DNA from: Leptodontidium sp. MPI-SDFR-AT-0119
Lineage: Eukaryota > Ascomycota > Leotiomycetes > Helotiales > Leptodontidiaceae
DNA: 64,000 nt
Assembly (NCBI GenBank): GCA_020726505.1
Contig: JAHLEZ010000002.1
Span: forward strand, 2,418,001-2,482,000
Direction of reading: 5' to 3'
A model generated the notes under the pieces. The model was not told the origin of the DNA, made no database searches, and worked only from the letters and a program-made list of their open reading frames with translations. Position 1 is the first letter of the stretch, and the number at the start of each line of letters is the position of its first letter. Shown here piece after piece: positions 47,449-57,482 of the stretch. The position numbers and the translations under genes were made by a program.

Positions 47449-48471
47449 ATGTCCTCCCCACTGCTTCTTCAACTCAGAGCAATTTTCTTGCGCGCGATCC
47501 TCTCTATACTCACTTTCTTCGACCTATATTTGTCCCATCCACTTCCACAAAGGGCATCCTTCACGCGCAAAATAAACTCGACTGAATCAACCATTCCTGG
47601 GACAATTAGTCTCTTATTTTACACATCTCCGTCATATAGATGGAATCTCGCAAATCGCCACTCCTTACCGTTGAAGGACAAGAAAAGACCACTACTCGTC
47701 AACTTCCACGGTGGAGGATTTACAATCGGTCACGCCCGAGACGATGCACGATGGGCAACGGCAGTAACTTCCCAGACCGACGCCGTGGTCGTAAGTGTCA
47801 ACTACAGGCTAGCGCCCGAATACCCATTCCCAGTTGCGATAGACGATTGCGTGTCTGCCATCCTCTGGCTATGGAGACATGCCGATGAGTTCGGCATCGA
47901 TATATCTCGTACAGCGCTATCTGGATTCAGTGCTGGTGGGAATCTCACCTATGCCGTCTCCATCAGGCTGTACGAAGTATCGACGATCTTTAAGCGAGAA
48001 GACGGACTTGGAGGGTTGGGAGCACCGCGAGGCAATGTTGTCAGCTTAGCGGTGTTCTATGGGAGTACAGATCGGACACAGACACGAGCTGAGAGGGAAG
48101 CTTCGAATCCGGATCTGATTCGGACTATTCCACCTAGGATTTTTAGGTTGTTCGATGAGGCGTATCTTTCTTCGAAGCCGGATATGAAATCGCCGTTCTT
48201 GAGTCCTGGACTTGCTGAAGCGAGTTTGTTGAGAGATGCGTTGCCTGGAAGGATGGCGTTGGTTAACTGCTCAGGTGATCAGTTGTTGGCTGAGAGTGAG
48301 AGGTTCAGGATAAGACTTCTTGAGTTGGGGAAGAAGGTTGATGGTTGTGTTGTGGAAGGTGTGGGCCATGGCTGGGATAAGAAACCGACTTTTAGGAGAG
48401 GAGATGCGAAAAGAGATGAGGCATATAGACTTGCCGTAGAAAGCTTGCAGAAGGCTTGGGCTGGTCTCTGA
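47449..48471 (+). CDS. Alpha/beta-hydrolase fold esterase/lipase (HSL family)
   Basis: Single exon, 340 aa. An N-terminal hydrophobic stretch (residues about 4-28) could be a signal anchor. The oxyanion-hole motif HGGG is at residues 87-90, the strand-turn VSVNYRLAPEYPFP follows, and the nucleophile Ser161 lies in GFSAGGN. The acid is Asp277 in SGDQLLAESE and the base His307 in GVGHGWD: a complete triad of the hormone-sensitive-lipase group (abhydrolase_3). Such enzymes hydrolyse short-chain esters of many metabolites; the substrate is unknown. Codons and frame are intact. No intron is needed. Confidence 0.9.
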   Translation: MSSPLLLQLRAIFLRAILSILTFFDLYLSHPLPQRASFTRKINSTESTIPGTISLLFYTSPSYRWNLANRHSLPLKDKKRPLLVNFHGGGFTIGHARDDARWATAVTSQTDAVVVSVNYRLAPEYPFPVAIDDCVSAILWLWRHADEFGIDISRTALSGFSAGGNLTYAVSIRLYEVSTIFKREDGLGGLGAPRGNVVSLAVFYGSTDRTQTRAEREASNPDLIRTIPPRIFRLFDEAYLSSKPDMKSPFLSPGLAEASLLRDALPGRMALVNCSGDQLLAESERFRIRLLELGKKVDGCVVEGVGHGWDKKPTFRRGDAKRDEAYRLAVESLQKAWAGL

Positions 48472-49073
48472 GAAGATCAACGTGTAATGATAATGTCAAT
48501 TTCCAGTTTAGCAAAGTTCAAACTCGATTGCCATATGTGTTCGTGCATGAATGCGAGGTCTCATCGTCGCCATAAAGTCGGAGTCGATCTCGGGGGCGAG
48601 CTTTGGGTCAGTAGATACAACATCCCCATGTTGGCAGTGTTCCGTTAGTGGATGCGCCACCAGTGTTGGGGTTGCCAGTATTCGAGAAGTTCTCCTAGTA
48701 GGCGCTTATAGTATAATCTTCCATGGACCATGGTAGACTTAACTCCCGCTAGGACATCTCGCTTCACTCTTGATGAATACAAATAGGCTTGGAAGTCTTG
48801 AGTCATTGAGCCTAGTTCAGTCTCGCCGTCGAAGCATTGGTCCCGAAATACCTCCCACTGCGCAGCTGGTTCAGCTTCACTTCTGACCAATTACGGACAA
48901 CGCATCCGGCGGTCACGCTGGCAACCTTTTAAAGCGCCCGGGAACTTGAATTTTACAAGCAAGAAGGATAATAATCTGTGAGCGACGAGAAGACGGCCAT
49001 GCAATTTGCAAATATGTGAAGAGTAGTGTACACTTGTCCATTCTATAGAACAACAGATCCGCATGCAATGCAC
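48472..49073. other. Intergenic, convergent gene ends
   Basis: About 600 bp. An 81-codon minus ORF at 48645-48890 reads partly protein-like (DFQAYLYSSRVKRDVLAGV) but has no family I can name. It may be a gene fragment or chance. Confidence 0.4.
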
Positions 49074-50006
49074 CTACTCATAAAAAATCAAACATCGCAC
49101 CTCGATGCTCTGTCGTCCTGGCGCGCTCTCCGGCGTAGCAGGGTCCTCAAAAGCAGTATGCGGGGTACATCTCGCCAGGCCCTGCACACCCTTCGGCAAT
49201 CCCTGACCCCTCGAATCAAAACACTTAATGAACATGGCCTCTTCAGGCGTCATATCCTTCATATAGAAGAACTCATGTTTCTCATTCGGGCGCACCGCGA
49301 AAGTCTCGCCCTTGACTTCGTAGTTCTCCGTCGACTCAATGGAGTTCGGATCTGGCACGACTTCCTTGCCACGATCATCGTCTTCATTCCGCCCGACGTT
49401 GCCACTGCCATCGCCGAGAGGCGCCCGCTTGGGATACAGTAGATCGACCGCGATGAAGTCGTCTGGGGAGGTGGTACGCCAATCTATGACCGCGAGAGGG
49501 AAATCCGTTGCAGGGTGTGCGATTGGTCGCCAGACATTGATGATTTGATATCGGCCTTCCAGGAGCTCGTCCGCTTCTTCAGCAGGTAAATGTCTCCTCA
49601 CTCGTGTTTCTGCAGCCCCAACCGTCTGGTCTACATGGACTTGTTGTACTGGCTGTCTTGGAGCAAGTTTATCCCTCTTCCTGATCGTGTGGTCGAAGAT
49701 AACCACTTTTTTTATACCGGGCAACTTCTCCCTCAGCAGATTCTCCACCTCAGTATAATAGCCCTCTCGCACATCCACGTCGTTATCGAAATCAAAACCG
49801 GCAGATGGCGACTTGTAGACCGCAAAACCAGAGATATCTGTTGAGAACTCTGCTTCGCGGCCGCGGATGTTTTGGACGGGCCGGGAGTGAGGGGTTAGTC
49901 GGAAGGAGGTTCCTGGCCCGTCGACTTTGCCCCAGGGTTTGATGTGCTCGCCGCTGCTGGACGTGTAGGATGCTGGGTCGATGTATCTGAATGCGCCGGT
50001 CGTCAT
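49074..50006 (-). CDS. CmcJ/AsaB-like (GA4 desaturase family) putative oxidoreductase
   Basis: Single exon, 310 aa. It matches the fungal group annotated as 7-alpha-cephem-methoxylase P8-chain related or GA4 desaturase family, exemplified by AsaB and CmcJ. Landmarks are VVIFDHTIRKRD, HVDQTVGAAETRVRRHLP (His124, Asp126), INVWRPIAHPATDFPLAVIDW (about residues 156-176), HEFFYMKDMTPEEAMFIKCFDS, and the end ARCTPHTAFEDPATPES. The HxD plus distal His arrangement is what a 2-oxoglutarate/Fe(II) enzyme would use, but the family's chemistry is poorly established. It often sits in secondary-metabolite or detoxification loci. Here its neighbours are a broken SDR and an esterase, so a partly eroded cluster is possible. 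Confidence 0.88.
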   Translation of the reverse strand: MTTGAFRYIDPASYTSSSGEHIKPWGKVDGPGTSFRLTPHSRPVQNIRGREAEFSTDISGFAVYKSPSAGFDFDNDVDVREGYYTEVENLLREKLPGIKKVVIFDHTIRKRDKLAPRQPVQQVHVDQTVGAAETRVRRHLPAEEADELLEGRYQIINVWRPIAHPATDFPLAVIDWRTTSPDDFIAVDLLYPKRAPLGDGSGNVGRNEDDDRGKEVVPDPNSIESTENYEVKGETFAVRPNEKHEFFYMKDMTPEEAMFIKCFDSRGQGLPKGVQGLARCTPHTAFEDPATPESAPGRQSIEVRCLIFYE

Positions 50007-50483
50007 TGTGAGGTTTGCTGGGATTTTTGGGAGGAGAATTTCGGGTTGGAGGTTCGATCGGGTGGTTTTATATGATTGAGGGGTGGTCGTCGGCTTTTAT
50101 ATTTGTCATCCTTATGTCCGAAAGTCGATGACAGAGCTGTGTGGGATGGTGCAATTCCACGGGAATGACAAATGGTCGTACATGAAGAATTTTCTCTCAT
50201 CAAGGGATAGAATTAGCAAAGAGTTTCCAAATTCAAATTCTGTTCCTGCCCACCGCCAGAGTTGGTATTAAACATCGGCATGTGGTGTAGTGGGAGAATA
50301 CACGCTCTTGGCGGGACAGGCTTCGGCTAACTTTCAGTTTCCTCGTCCCGAATGTAAACAATGTATTTCCTAATCTTCTAGACTTGAAAGTTGCAAGCTC
50401 GAGGCTTAGTTCGGCGTAGGAGCTTCTGAAAAGAAGTGGACTGTTTATAGGCTTGCAAACGTGTCAGCAGTAATGCTCCATCA
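50007..50483. other. Intergenic
   Basis: Promoter side of the CmcJ-like gene and 3' side of the SDR pseudogene. No gene seen. A tRNA-like patch near 50280 was rejected. Confidence 0.45.
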
Positions 50484-51026
50484 GTACTAACCTTCACATC
50501 GCCATCCGCATCCCACCATTCGCACAAACAACCTGACCCGTACACCAAGCCGCATCCCCCAAACAAAGCATGCCAATAAACCCCCAAATTCATCAGGATA
50601 AACCGTTCTCCCACCAACAACATCCGCATTTCTTACCAACTCCTCATCATCCACACCCTCTCTCAACGCTGCCAACGGCGTATGCGATGTCCAAGGCTTC
50701 AAACCCCCACGAAACTCCATCGGCACACGATTCTACATATCTGTCTTCGCTGGGCTTAGGATTCATCGCATTGAAGGTAAATCTCTCAGCTAGCTTGCTA
50801 GCCCACGTCCACATCATGGCCTCGAGAGCTGCTTTCGTGCTGCTGTAGATAGATTGCGCGACGAATCCTTCCATGGAAGAAATGGATGAAACGTTGATAA
50901 CCCGACCGCTTCGGTCTTCTGAGAAGAACGGAAGAGCGGCTTGCATGAGGATAGAGATGGGATTAACACATCTCTAGAGGCCCCAGTCATGAGCGCGAGC
51001 TTTCCTTCGAGAGGACGAGGAATCAT
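50484..51026 (-). pseudogene. Short-chain dehydrogenase/reductase (SDR), broken
   Basis: Recognisable SDR pieces lie in order but in different frames. The first is LEGKLALMTGASR (the start of the Rossmann fold) near 51010-50970. It is followed directly by unrelated residues, so the GxG turn and about 80-100 residues of the cofactor domain are missing. In the next frame come GRVINVSSISSMEG and the active-site YSSTKAALEAM (catalytic Tyr and Lys present). After a further frame change comes HTPLAALREGVDD, and after another the typical ending AAWCTGQVVCANGGMRM. The deletion plus at least two to three frameshifts mean no functional enzyme. Confidence 0.75.
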
Positions 51027-52360
51027 GATGGGGGAAGAAGTTTTCGTGGCTTTTCTGGTAAGGTATATTGTTCTTATTATCTACCACCAACCTCGAACAG
51101 TCACTGAAAAAAGAACTCCAAATTTTTAACTTTGGGTACAAGGTAGAATCTGACTTCTTAGCAGGTACAGTCAATGGAGGATCCGTTCGTCCCAATGCTT
51201 TACAAGCAAGCGAAACTCAACGGCTGGGGTGTTGAGTGATATTTTTAAGTGGATTAATTAGATATGAACGGATATGGAGTATTATCTTCTTAAGGACTAA
51301 GGACACTCATAAAACTCCAAATTTTGATTTCGACATCCCCCTTGTGTACTTTTCATTGAAATTTTATACAGGTATATTCGAATTCGGTTATATTCTCGAG
51401 CATTCGTCCGTATAGTTTCCTACAATTCCCACCAGGTCAAGTCTCACACTCTAAATGCCCACGAGACCTCTGGGCCTGCCCTTTATCCACTCTGTGAGAA
51501 ATCCTCCTGCTATAAGATTTCGGCTACCCCAGCTTCTCGCTGCACTCTTGGATTCTTGGAAGTAGCTAAAACCAAGAAACAATATCGAAATATGAGTAAT
51601 AGAGAACCGTATCGGGGGTGAAGCTATACAGGGCGACAGTAACTATGCATCATACCTAGTCTCCTCGCTCGACACGGGTAACCTTTCTGGACTTTTGAGA
51701 GGCGCGGAGAGTGGGCTCGTATCGAGAAGAAGTGGTTGAACTGTAAATTTCCAGAGATTAGCGCTCCGAATTTCGATAGTCTTTATCACAACCTTAACGA
51801 TCGATCTTCTCTGGGGTTATGATGGCCCGCATCGGACAGACGGACAACGCATGGGAGAGAATTTTTGTTGTTGTTGTTGTTGTCCAGCTGAGCTGCTGAG
51901 AAGCGAAAAGACACTTGCTCCTTTCATGCTAGCTCGCTTAGTGGATATCTCTGGACCCCTTTTTAAACTTTGGTCTCCACCAAGCTTGTCTTCGCTGTCC
52001 TCGAGACGAGGTCCCCTCTCCCTCTCCCATCTTCCCATATCCCCCTCTCTATCTAACAACCTCACCTCATGCAGGCAGATGCTCGCGGATACTCAAATCC
52101 TCGTCCTCCAGAGCATCCAGAGCAGCGAAGTATGGATGGTTGGGTGGTCGGACGCCCGCTCAACGACGGGGGAAAGTCTAATTGCCCGCTTTGACCAATT
52201 CAGCCAGCTCCTACCTTCTTCAAAGCTGCAACAAATTGCTCTACACTCACTTATTTCCAGGAAGGAAGACTTACATCTAGGGATCTTAGACCTTCAACCA
52301 CAAACCAATCCGGCTTTTTCTCCTTCCTCCGCGTCCTTCAGCACCAGCAACTCGCACGCG
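51027..52360. other. Intergenic, upstream of the rhamnose-dehydrogenase-like gene
   Basis: No independent gene. From 51851 a frame stays open into the SDR start at 52361 (170 codons, beginning with a Cys run made by a GTT-repeat). It is Ser/Leu-rich without domains and is taken as 5' leader. Confidence 0.45.
51865..51883. repeat. Short GTT trinucleotide repeat
   Basis: Six or so tandem GTT units in the upstream region of the SDR gene. Confidence 0.7.
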
Positions 52361-53239
52361 ATGGCCCCGTCGCGCTGGCGGATTCTAGAGGGTAAAGTGG
52401 CAGCAATCACTGGTGGCACAACGGGCATTGGTCGAGCTATTGCATTGGAATACCTTCGTCAAGGCTGCAATGTTGCTATAAACCATCTGGGACTGGAACG
52501 CGACGAAGTGCACAAGATCAGCCTGTTTGAAGAGGCTGCTGCAATAAAAGCCGAGAAGGTGGAGGGCGAGACGACTTCTAAGGCTGGGGATCTATGTGAG
52601 ATTGCAGGCGATGTCACAAAGCCTGAGACAGGAACAATATTGGTCGAGAAAGCAGTGGAGAAGTGGGGGAAGCTGGATATATTTGTCGCCAACGCTGGTG
52701 TGTTTGAGCCAGCTGAGTTCCTCACGTAGGAGGGTTCTTTATTATCTTGCCCAGAGCACTGCTAACTTGCCATTAGACTTGACCCCGAGCTTTTCGATCG
52801 AACTGTGAAAATCAACTTGAACGGTGCATTCTATACATGCCAGGCTGCTGCCAGACAAATGGTCAAGCAAGGCCATGGTGGGTCAATCATTGGCATATCG
52901 TCTATCAGTGCACTTGTGGGCGGAGGACTACAAACACATTACACACCGACCAAAGCTGGAGTGTTGTCTCTGATACAATCGATGGCCATTTCGTTGGGTA
53001 AGGACAACATCAGGTGCAACGCAATACTACCCGGTACCATCAAAACACAGCTAAGTGAGGAGGATATGAAGAACGATGTGAAGAGGAATTATCTGGAAGC
53101 CAGAATTCCCATGGGTCGAGTCGGGGACACCAAAGATATCGCAGGACCAGCGCTTTTTCTTGCTAGCGAGGAACTTAGTCCGTATTGTAACGGGACACAA
53201 CTTCTCTCTGATGGTGGGATGTTCGTGCATCTCCAATAG
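52361..53239 (+). CDS. lraA: L-rhamnose-1-dehydrogenase-like SDR
   Basis: Two exons, 52361-52725 and 52777-53239, give 275 aa. The N-terminal cofactor motif TGGTTGIG (residues 17-24) follows LEGKVAAI. Later come NAGVFEPAEFL, the structural Asn in VKINLNGAFYTC, the Ser-Tyr-Lys site in GISSISALVGG...THYTPTKAG, and the tail NGTQLLSDGGMFVHLQ. From memory of the family, the stretch GGSIIGISSISALVGG and the whole C-terminal half agree closely with the characterised yeast L-rhamnose-1-dehydrogenase. That enzyme oxidises L-rhamnose to L-rhamnono-gamma-lactone with NAD(P)+, the first step of the fungal non-phosphorylative pathway. The start chosen is the ATG nearest the Rossmann fold. A Zn2Cys6 regulator begins 229 bp downstream on the same strand, and transporter and lactonase genes follow. 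Substrate specificity remains an inference. Confidence 0.82.
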
Positions 53240-53425
53240 ACATTCAGAACAAAGGTCATCGCTACTTCTTTGGGCCCGTTCAAACTGTTGCGGTTCGCCT
53301 TGAAACTTTTGCTTTGACGCCCCCCGCCGGCATTCCAACTCTTCTGGAAGGGCAGAGCGAAAGTCTAAATCCAAGCTTACGAATAAAAACAAGGACCAAA
53401 ACTTCCAGTCTCATGAAATCTCAAG

Positions 53426-53450
53426 ACACACCCACACCCACACCCACACA
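53426..53450. repeat. CCCACA hexamer repeat
   Basis: About four tandem CCCACA units in the leader just before the regulator ATG. Confidence 0.7.
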
Positions 53451-53467
53451 CTCTCTATGTTCCAACA

Positions 53468-56049
53468 ATGACTAGTTATCCTACTCCGTCCAGCTCCAAA
53501 CGCAGCTTCTCATCTTCTAATAATATATCTCCACCCCCACAGTACGTTTTACCCACCCAACCCCCATTCCCCGCCCCAAGCGCGGCTAGTCCGAAGTGGG
53601 GAAAGGGCAAACCTTCTTTAAACTTCCTATGGCCCGCCCATCAGCCTCTGCCAACAATCACTGCTCACGATGCCAGGTACGAACATCCACAGAAACTCGA
53701 TGCCTTTGATCGGAGGAGTCAGTCTGTATCGCCGTTCTCTTCGACTCACAGTATGGCCGACGAGGAGCGGCCGGCGCCGCCAAAGAAGCCCAGGAACAGA
53801 CAGTCACGTGGCAAGGGCCTGAGGAAGACGACAGGATGGTGAGTGAGTCCGGTCAGCTGGGGTTTGATAGGAATCCAGAGACGACTCTTACTACTAGCTA
53901 GCGAGGAAATTTACTGAGTGTTTGCAGTATTACATGTCGAAGGCGTCATGTCAAATGCGACGAGAACCGGCCTCATTGCGATCGATGCCGGAAGGGAAAT
54001 CAGACTTGTATATACGCAGATCCACATGGCGCCAAGCCTCCTCCAAGTCCTCCGTCAGTAAACAGGCAGCCTTCAGCCCCTTTATCAGAAGCCCATCTGG
54101 GCCGGCTATCAGATCTACAGCAACGAACTCCTTCTGTTCCGCCGTGGCCAAATTCGCCGGAGCAGGCAATGGTATTTCAAGCAGGCCAGCCAGCTCCGTC
54201 GGAAGCGGGACGAGCAAGCATTACCTCTGTGCCCTCAGATCGTCACAATAGCCAAAGTTCTTTGGGACAGAGAGCGCCATCTCAGATTGATTATCTATTG
54301 AACGCACCATCATTGCCACCTGACACTCCCCAGCAGCAGATTATGTCGCCCGAGTTATCTAGCCACAACGGCGCTTCATTCTCGCTGAAAAGTGGCGAGC
54401 AGAATGCAGTCGCGAGACCAGGCTCTTCTCAGCCAACTTTCAATGTTGCCATTTCTAGGTGGTTCGATATGCTGGTGGGGGACTCGGTCTTTGAAAATGG
54501 CATCCCGGATATCGATCCTGGAATGGATGATGGGTACAACATGGGGACGTCACGAGAGCAGAATCGAACCAGCTTCTCCTACATAGGCTCATTCCAGGGC
54601 TCTCCTGCCGATGGAAATTCTATTCAGGGCGCTTCGCCATGCTCTTCCAGCAGTCCACAGCTTCTCGAGAGGAATTTCTCCATGAATTCTATTGCGGAGA
54701 AGGTTAGATGGCAGGCTCCAGCACCAATTGAGTTATCGCAGTATGAACTGTTCATTTTTCGAAATTTTGTACAGCGGATCAGTCTTTGGGTTAGTGCACG
54801 AGGGGCGGGTGATTTCTCTTGGAGTTTTCTGACATGGTATAGATTGACCTGTTCGACCCTACACAAAGTTTCTCCACATTTGTTCCCCATCTCGCTGTAA
54901 GTATCTGGTTTCTTTACTTTATATTTGCCAATACGGGGCTGATAATTTGGGTAGCTACGCAATGTTGGCCTAATGAAGGCAATCCTAGCTCTTTCCGCAC
55001 GGCACATTTCCCTAAATCCCGGCATTGCCGCGGAACGACCCAATGACCGGAATGATGCTCTTCAATACTATAACGAGACTCTCCACTACCTGTCAAAGGC
55101 GATGCAGTATGAGAGCTACAAGACTAGCCTCGAATTGCTAGCTACAGCTCTAATCGTCTCAACCTACGAAATGCTCGACGGCTCCGGCAAAGACTGGGAA
55201 CGCCACCTGCAGGGTGTCTTCTGGATCCAACGCTCTCAAGTAATTCATGGCGATTCCAAAGGCCTGAAACAGGCGGTCTGGTGGGCATGGCTCTGTCAAG
55301 ACGTCTGGGCTGCCTTTCAAGAGAAGCGCAAAACTTTCACATTTTGGAAGCCGGCTCGAACTTTTGCTGATATGAGCCCGTATGAGCTTGCTTCAAGGGC
55401 TGTTTATATCATCGCAAAAGTTGTCAATTATTGCTCCAGGGAAGAAAGTGAGGGGGGTGACCTGGCGCTTCGAATAGAAAATGGCGGTAAATTGCAGGAC
55501 ATGTTGGATGAATGGGAGAGGTTCTTGACGACGGAGTTCACTCCGCTACCTTACAAGAGCGAGAGTGAGCATGAGGCCTTCCAGCCTATTTGGATCCATA
55601 CCCCGGCATTCGGTGAGTGGATTAAATGAAGTTAGTCTAAAGATAAACTCACAGTCCTAGGTGTTGCGATGCAGCTACACTACTCAGCTCGTCTCCTCTT
55701 ACTACTCAACAAGCCCTCGAAAGGCGGGTTTGGAGGCTATCTCGAACAAAGCCGCATGATTTCCAGATACGTGAACAACATTTGTGGCATTGCGATGACA
55801 TTGAGCGACAGCGCTTCTAGCGTCATGTGTTCTCAGTGTCTGTATATAGGTATTTATCCATTACCTCCGTGTTCATTGCTCATTTGTTGATAAGTACCAG
55901 CGGGGATGTGTATTCAAGATTCACGACAACGGCAAGCTGTCCTCCAGATGATTGATGCTTGTCGACGGCGATCTGGCTGGCCAGTTATTTCCCTCGGCGA
56001 TGAATTGCAAGCCTTCTGGGACAATTCGGCGGCAACTCCAGGAGGCTGA
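53468..56049 (+). CDS. Zn2Cys6 transcription factor with fungal_trans_2 (DUF3468)-type domain
   Basis: Six exons (53468-53838, 53928-54789, 54843-54896, 54955-55612, 55661-55849, 55901-56049) sum to 2283 nt, 760 aa. The zinc cluster begins at residue 124 with spacing C-x2-C-x6-C-x6-C-x2-C-x6-C (CITCRRRHVKCD, then CDRCRKGNQTC), and the first intron splits its first Cys codon. A Ser/Pro/Gln-rich linker (to about residue 380) leads to the regulatory domain with IDLFDPTQSFSTFVPHLA, GLMKAILALSARHISL, YETLRKQ-free helical repeats and WWAWLCQDVWAAF. Proteins of this type bind CGG-containing sites as dimers. The position between the rhamnose-dehydrogenase-like gene and the aldolase suggests a pathway-specific regulator, comparable in role to RhaR or Trc1, but orthology was not tested. 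Confidence 0.88.
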
Positions 56050-56475
56050 TTCGTGTACGGAAACAAGTAATGCCACCACCCAAGAGTACCTCTATCACTG
56101 TCACTGAGCAGCAGATATGTGGTATCAAATTTCGATTCAAGAGAAGAGAAGACGGTGTGGTCAGGACCGCTTGTCGGCTTCTTCGATCTCGAACAAGAGG
56201 TGTCGCTGCTATTTATTAGAGTTGAGGGTGTAGAGAAATGTGGAATCGAGTTGAATCGCCTTGTCGAGCAGGCCTTTTTAAGGCGGTACGATGTCAAGAT
56301 ATCGAGTACATCAGTGGCAAGTGCTTCGAGCCACACCACTTCACGAGACGACGACGTTTCTGCCAGCGAGAGAAATTTGGAACCTGTAATAGTAATCGCC
56401 AATTGGCGAGCATATGAGATATTGTCCAGAAGGCTTACATTTATCATTACTTCTTCAATTTGTCTGCTAGTTTGT

Positions 56476-57450
56476 TCATGCCTTTCCCGCAGATCCGCAT
56501 ATTTCCATCCACTCCATTGTCTGCCGAACTACCTTTTCTACCCCCTCGTCCATTAGTCTCGTAAGAGGGACTTTCCCTGCATTTGTTTTCAGATGTTCCG
56601 AGTAGTCATCTAGAACAAGTCTATTGACATTCACTTTCGACACTCCCTCTGCAATACATTTCTTCATCAATTCCGGCTTGAAGCCATTCGTTCCATGCAG
56701 TGCAATGTGGACTTTTCCGCCCAGCTTTTCTCGTATTTTTCTTAATCTGCAAGTATTTTGCATCAGCAAATTCTGACCTAAAAAAAAGGCTGCGAGAGTT
56801 TAAATTTCAAACACATACCTCTCAAAATCCAGATCAGGATCTCTATCCCCATACGGATTCTCACCATGCATATTCCCAATAGCAGGTGCCAAAATCTCTA
56901 CACCCGTTCCCACAAAATCCCTCACCTCCTCCATCGTAGTCAAGCTTCCCTCTAAACCCTCCGTACTCGTGTCCAACACCCCATCCTCACCACCCTCGAT
57001 CCTCCCCGGCTCAGCCTCAGCCGCAACCCCCCTCTCATGACAAAACCTCACCAGCTCCTCCGTCCTCCTCAGATTCTCCCCCCGCTCAAAATGCGACATA
57101 TCAACCATAATACTATCAAACGGCAACGTCTCCGCCGCAAATCTAATCATCTCTTCATCCTGCGCATGGTCGAGATGGATCGCTACTAGGACTTTTGCGC
57201 ATTTTGCGCACTCGGATGCAACCCGGATTAGATGCCCCGAGGAGAATGTTATGGCCCAGGGGAAGAATTGGATTATTAGGGGTGAGTGGGAGAGTTCGGC
57301 GGCGCGGATCATGCCGAGGATGTGTTCGATATTGTAGGCTACGGTGGCGAGGACGCCGTATTGGCCTGCTTCGGCGGCGTGGAGAATTTGGAGGGTTCTG
57401 TTGGTTGTGCGCCAATTTGGGTTGGGATTTGGATTTGGATTGGGTGACAT
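56476..57450 (-). CDS. Class II (zinc) fructose-bisphosphate-aldolase-family aldolase
   Basis: Two exons on the minus strand, 57450-56819 and 56746-56476, give 300 aa. The zinc and active-site blocks of the family are visible: AIHLDHAQDEE, DSIMVDMSHFE, EAEPGRIEGGEDG, APAIGNMHGENPYGD, ALHGTNGF and VSKVNVNRLVL. Relative to canonical FBA the usual LHGGSG reads LHGTNG and GNxHG carries Met, so the sugar-phosphate pocket may be altered. The family cleaves ketose (bis)phosphates or related keto sugars to triose-type products. In this neighbourhood it could cleave a keto-deoxy sugar acid or a ketose; this is only inference. The N-terminus has five Pro-Asn dipeptides, coded by a small repeat, so a start at a later codon is not excluded. 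The 5' leader contains a 19-base homopolymer. It faces the MFS gene across a 1.1-kb divergent promoter. Confidence 0.87.
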
Positions 57451-57463
57451 TTTTCTTTTTTTT

Positions 57464-57482
57464 GGGGGGGGGGGGGGGGGGG
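57464..57482. repeat. Poly(G)19 homopolymer (C19 on the aldolase strand)
   Basis: Nineteen consecutive G, preceded by eight T, ending 14 bases upstream of the aldolase start codon on the opposite strand. Tract length should be treated as uncertain. Confidence 0.8.

Noticed and set aside
48645..48890. 81-codon minus ORF with protein-like stretch
   Set aside because: No family recognised, no splice-supported extension, and the opposite strand and neighbours give no support; left as intergenic.
50275..50350. tRNA-like patch (TGGTGTAGTGGGAGAATAC...)
   Set aside because: The D-arm-like sequence has no matching acceptor stem, anticodon arm or T-arm with GTTCGA-type loop.
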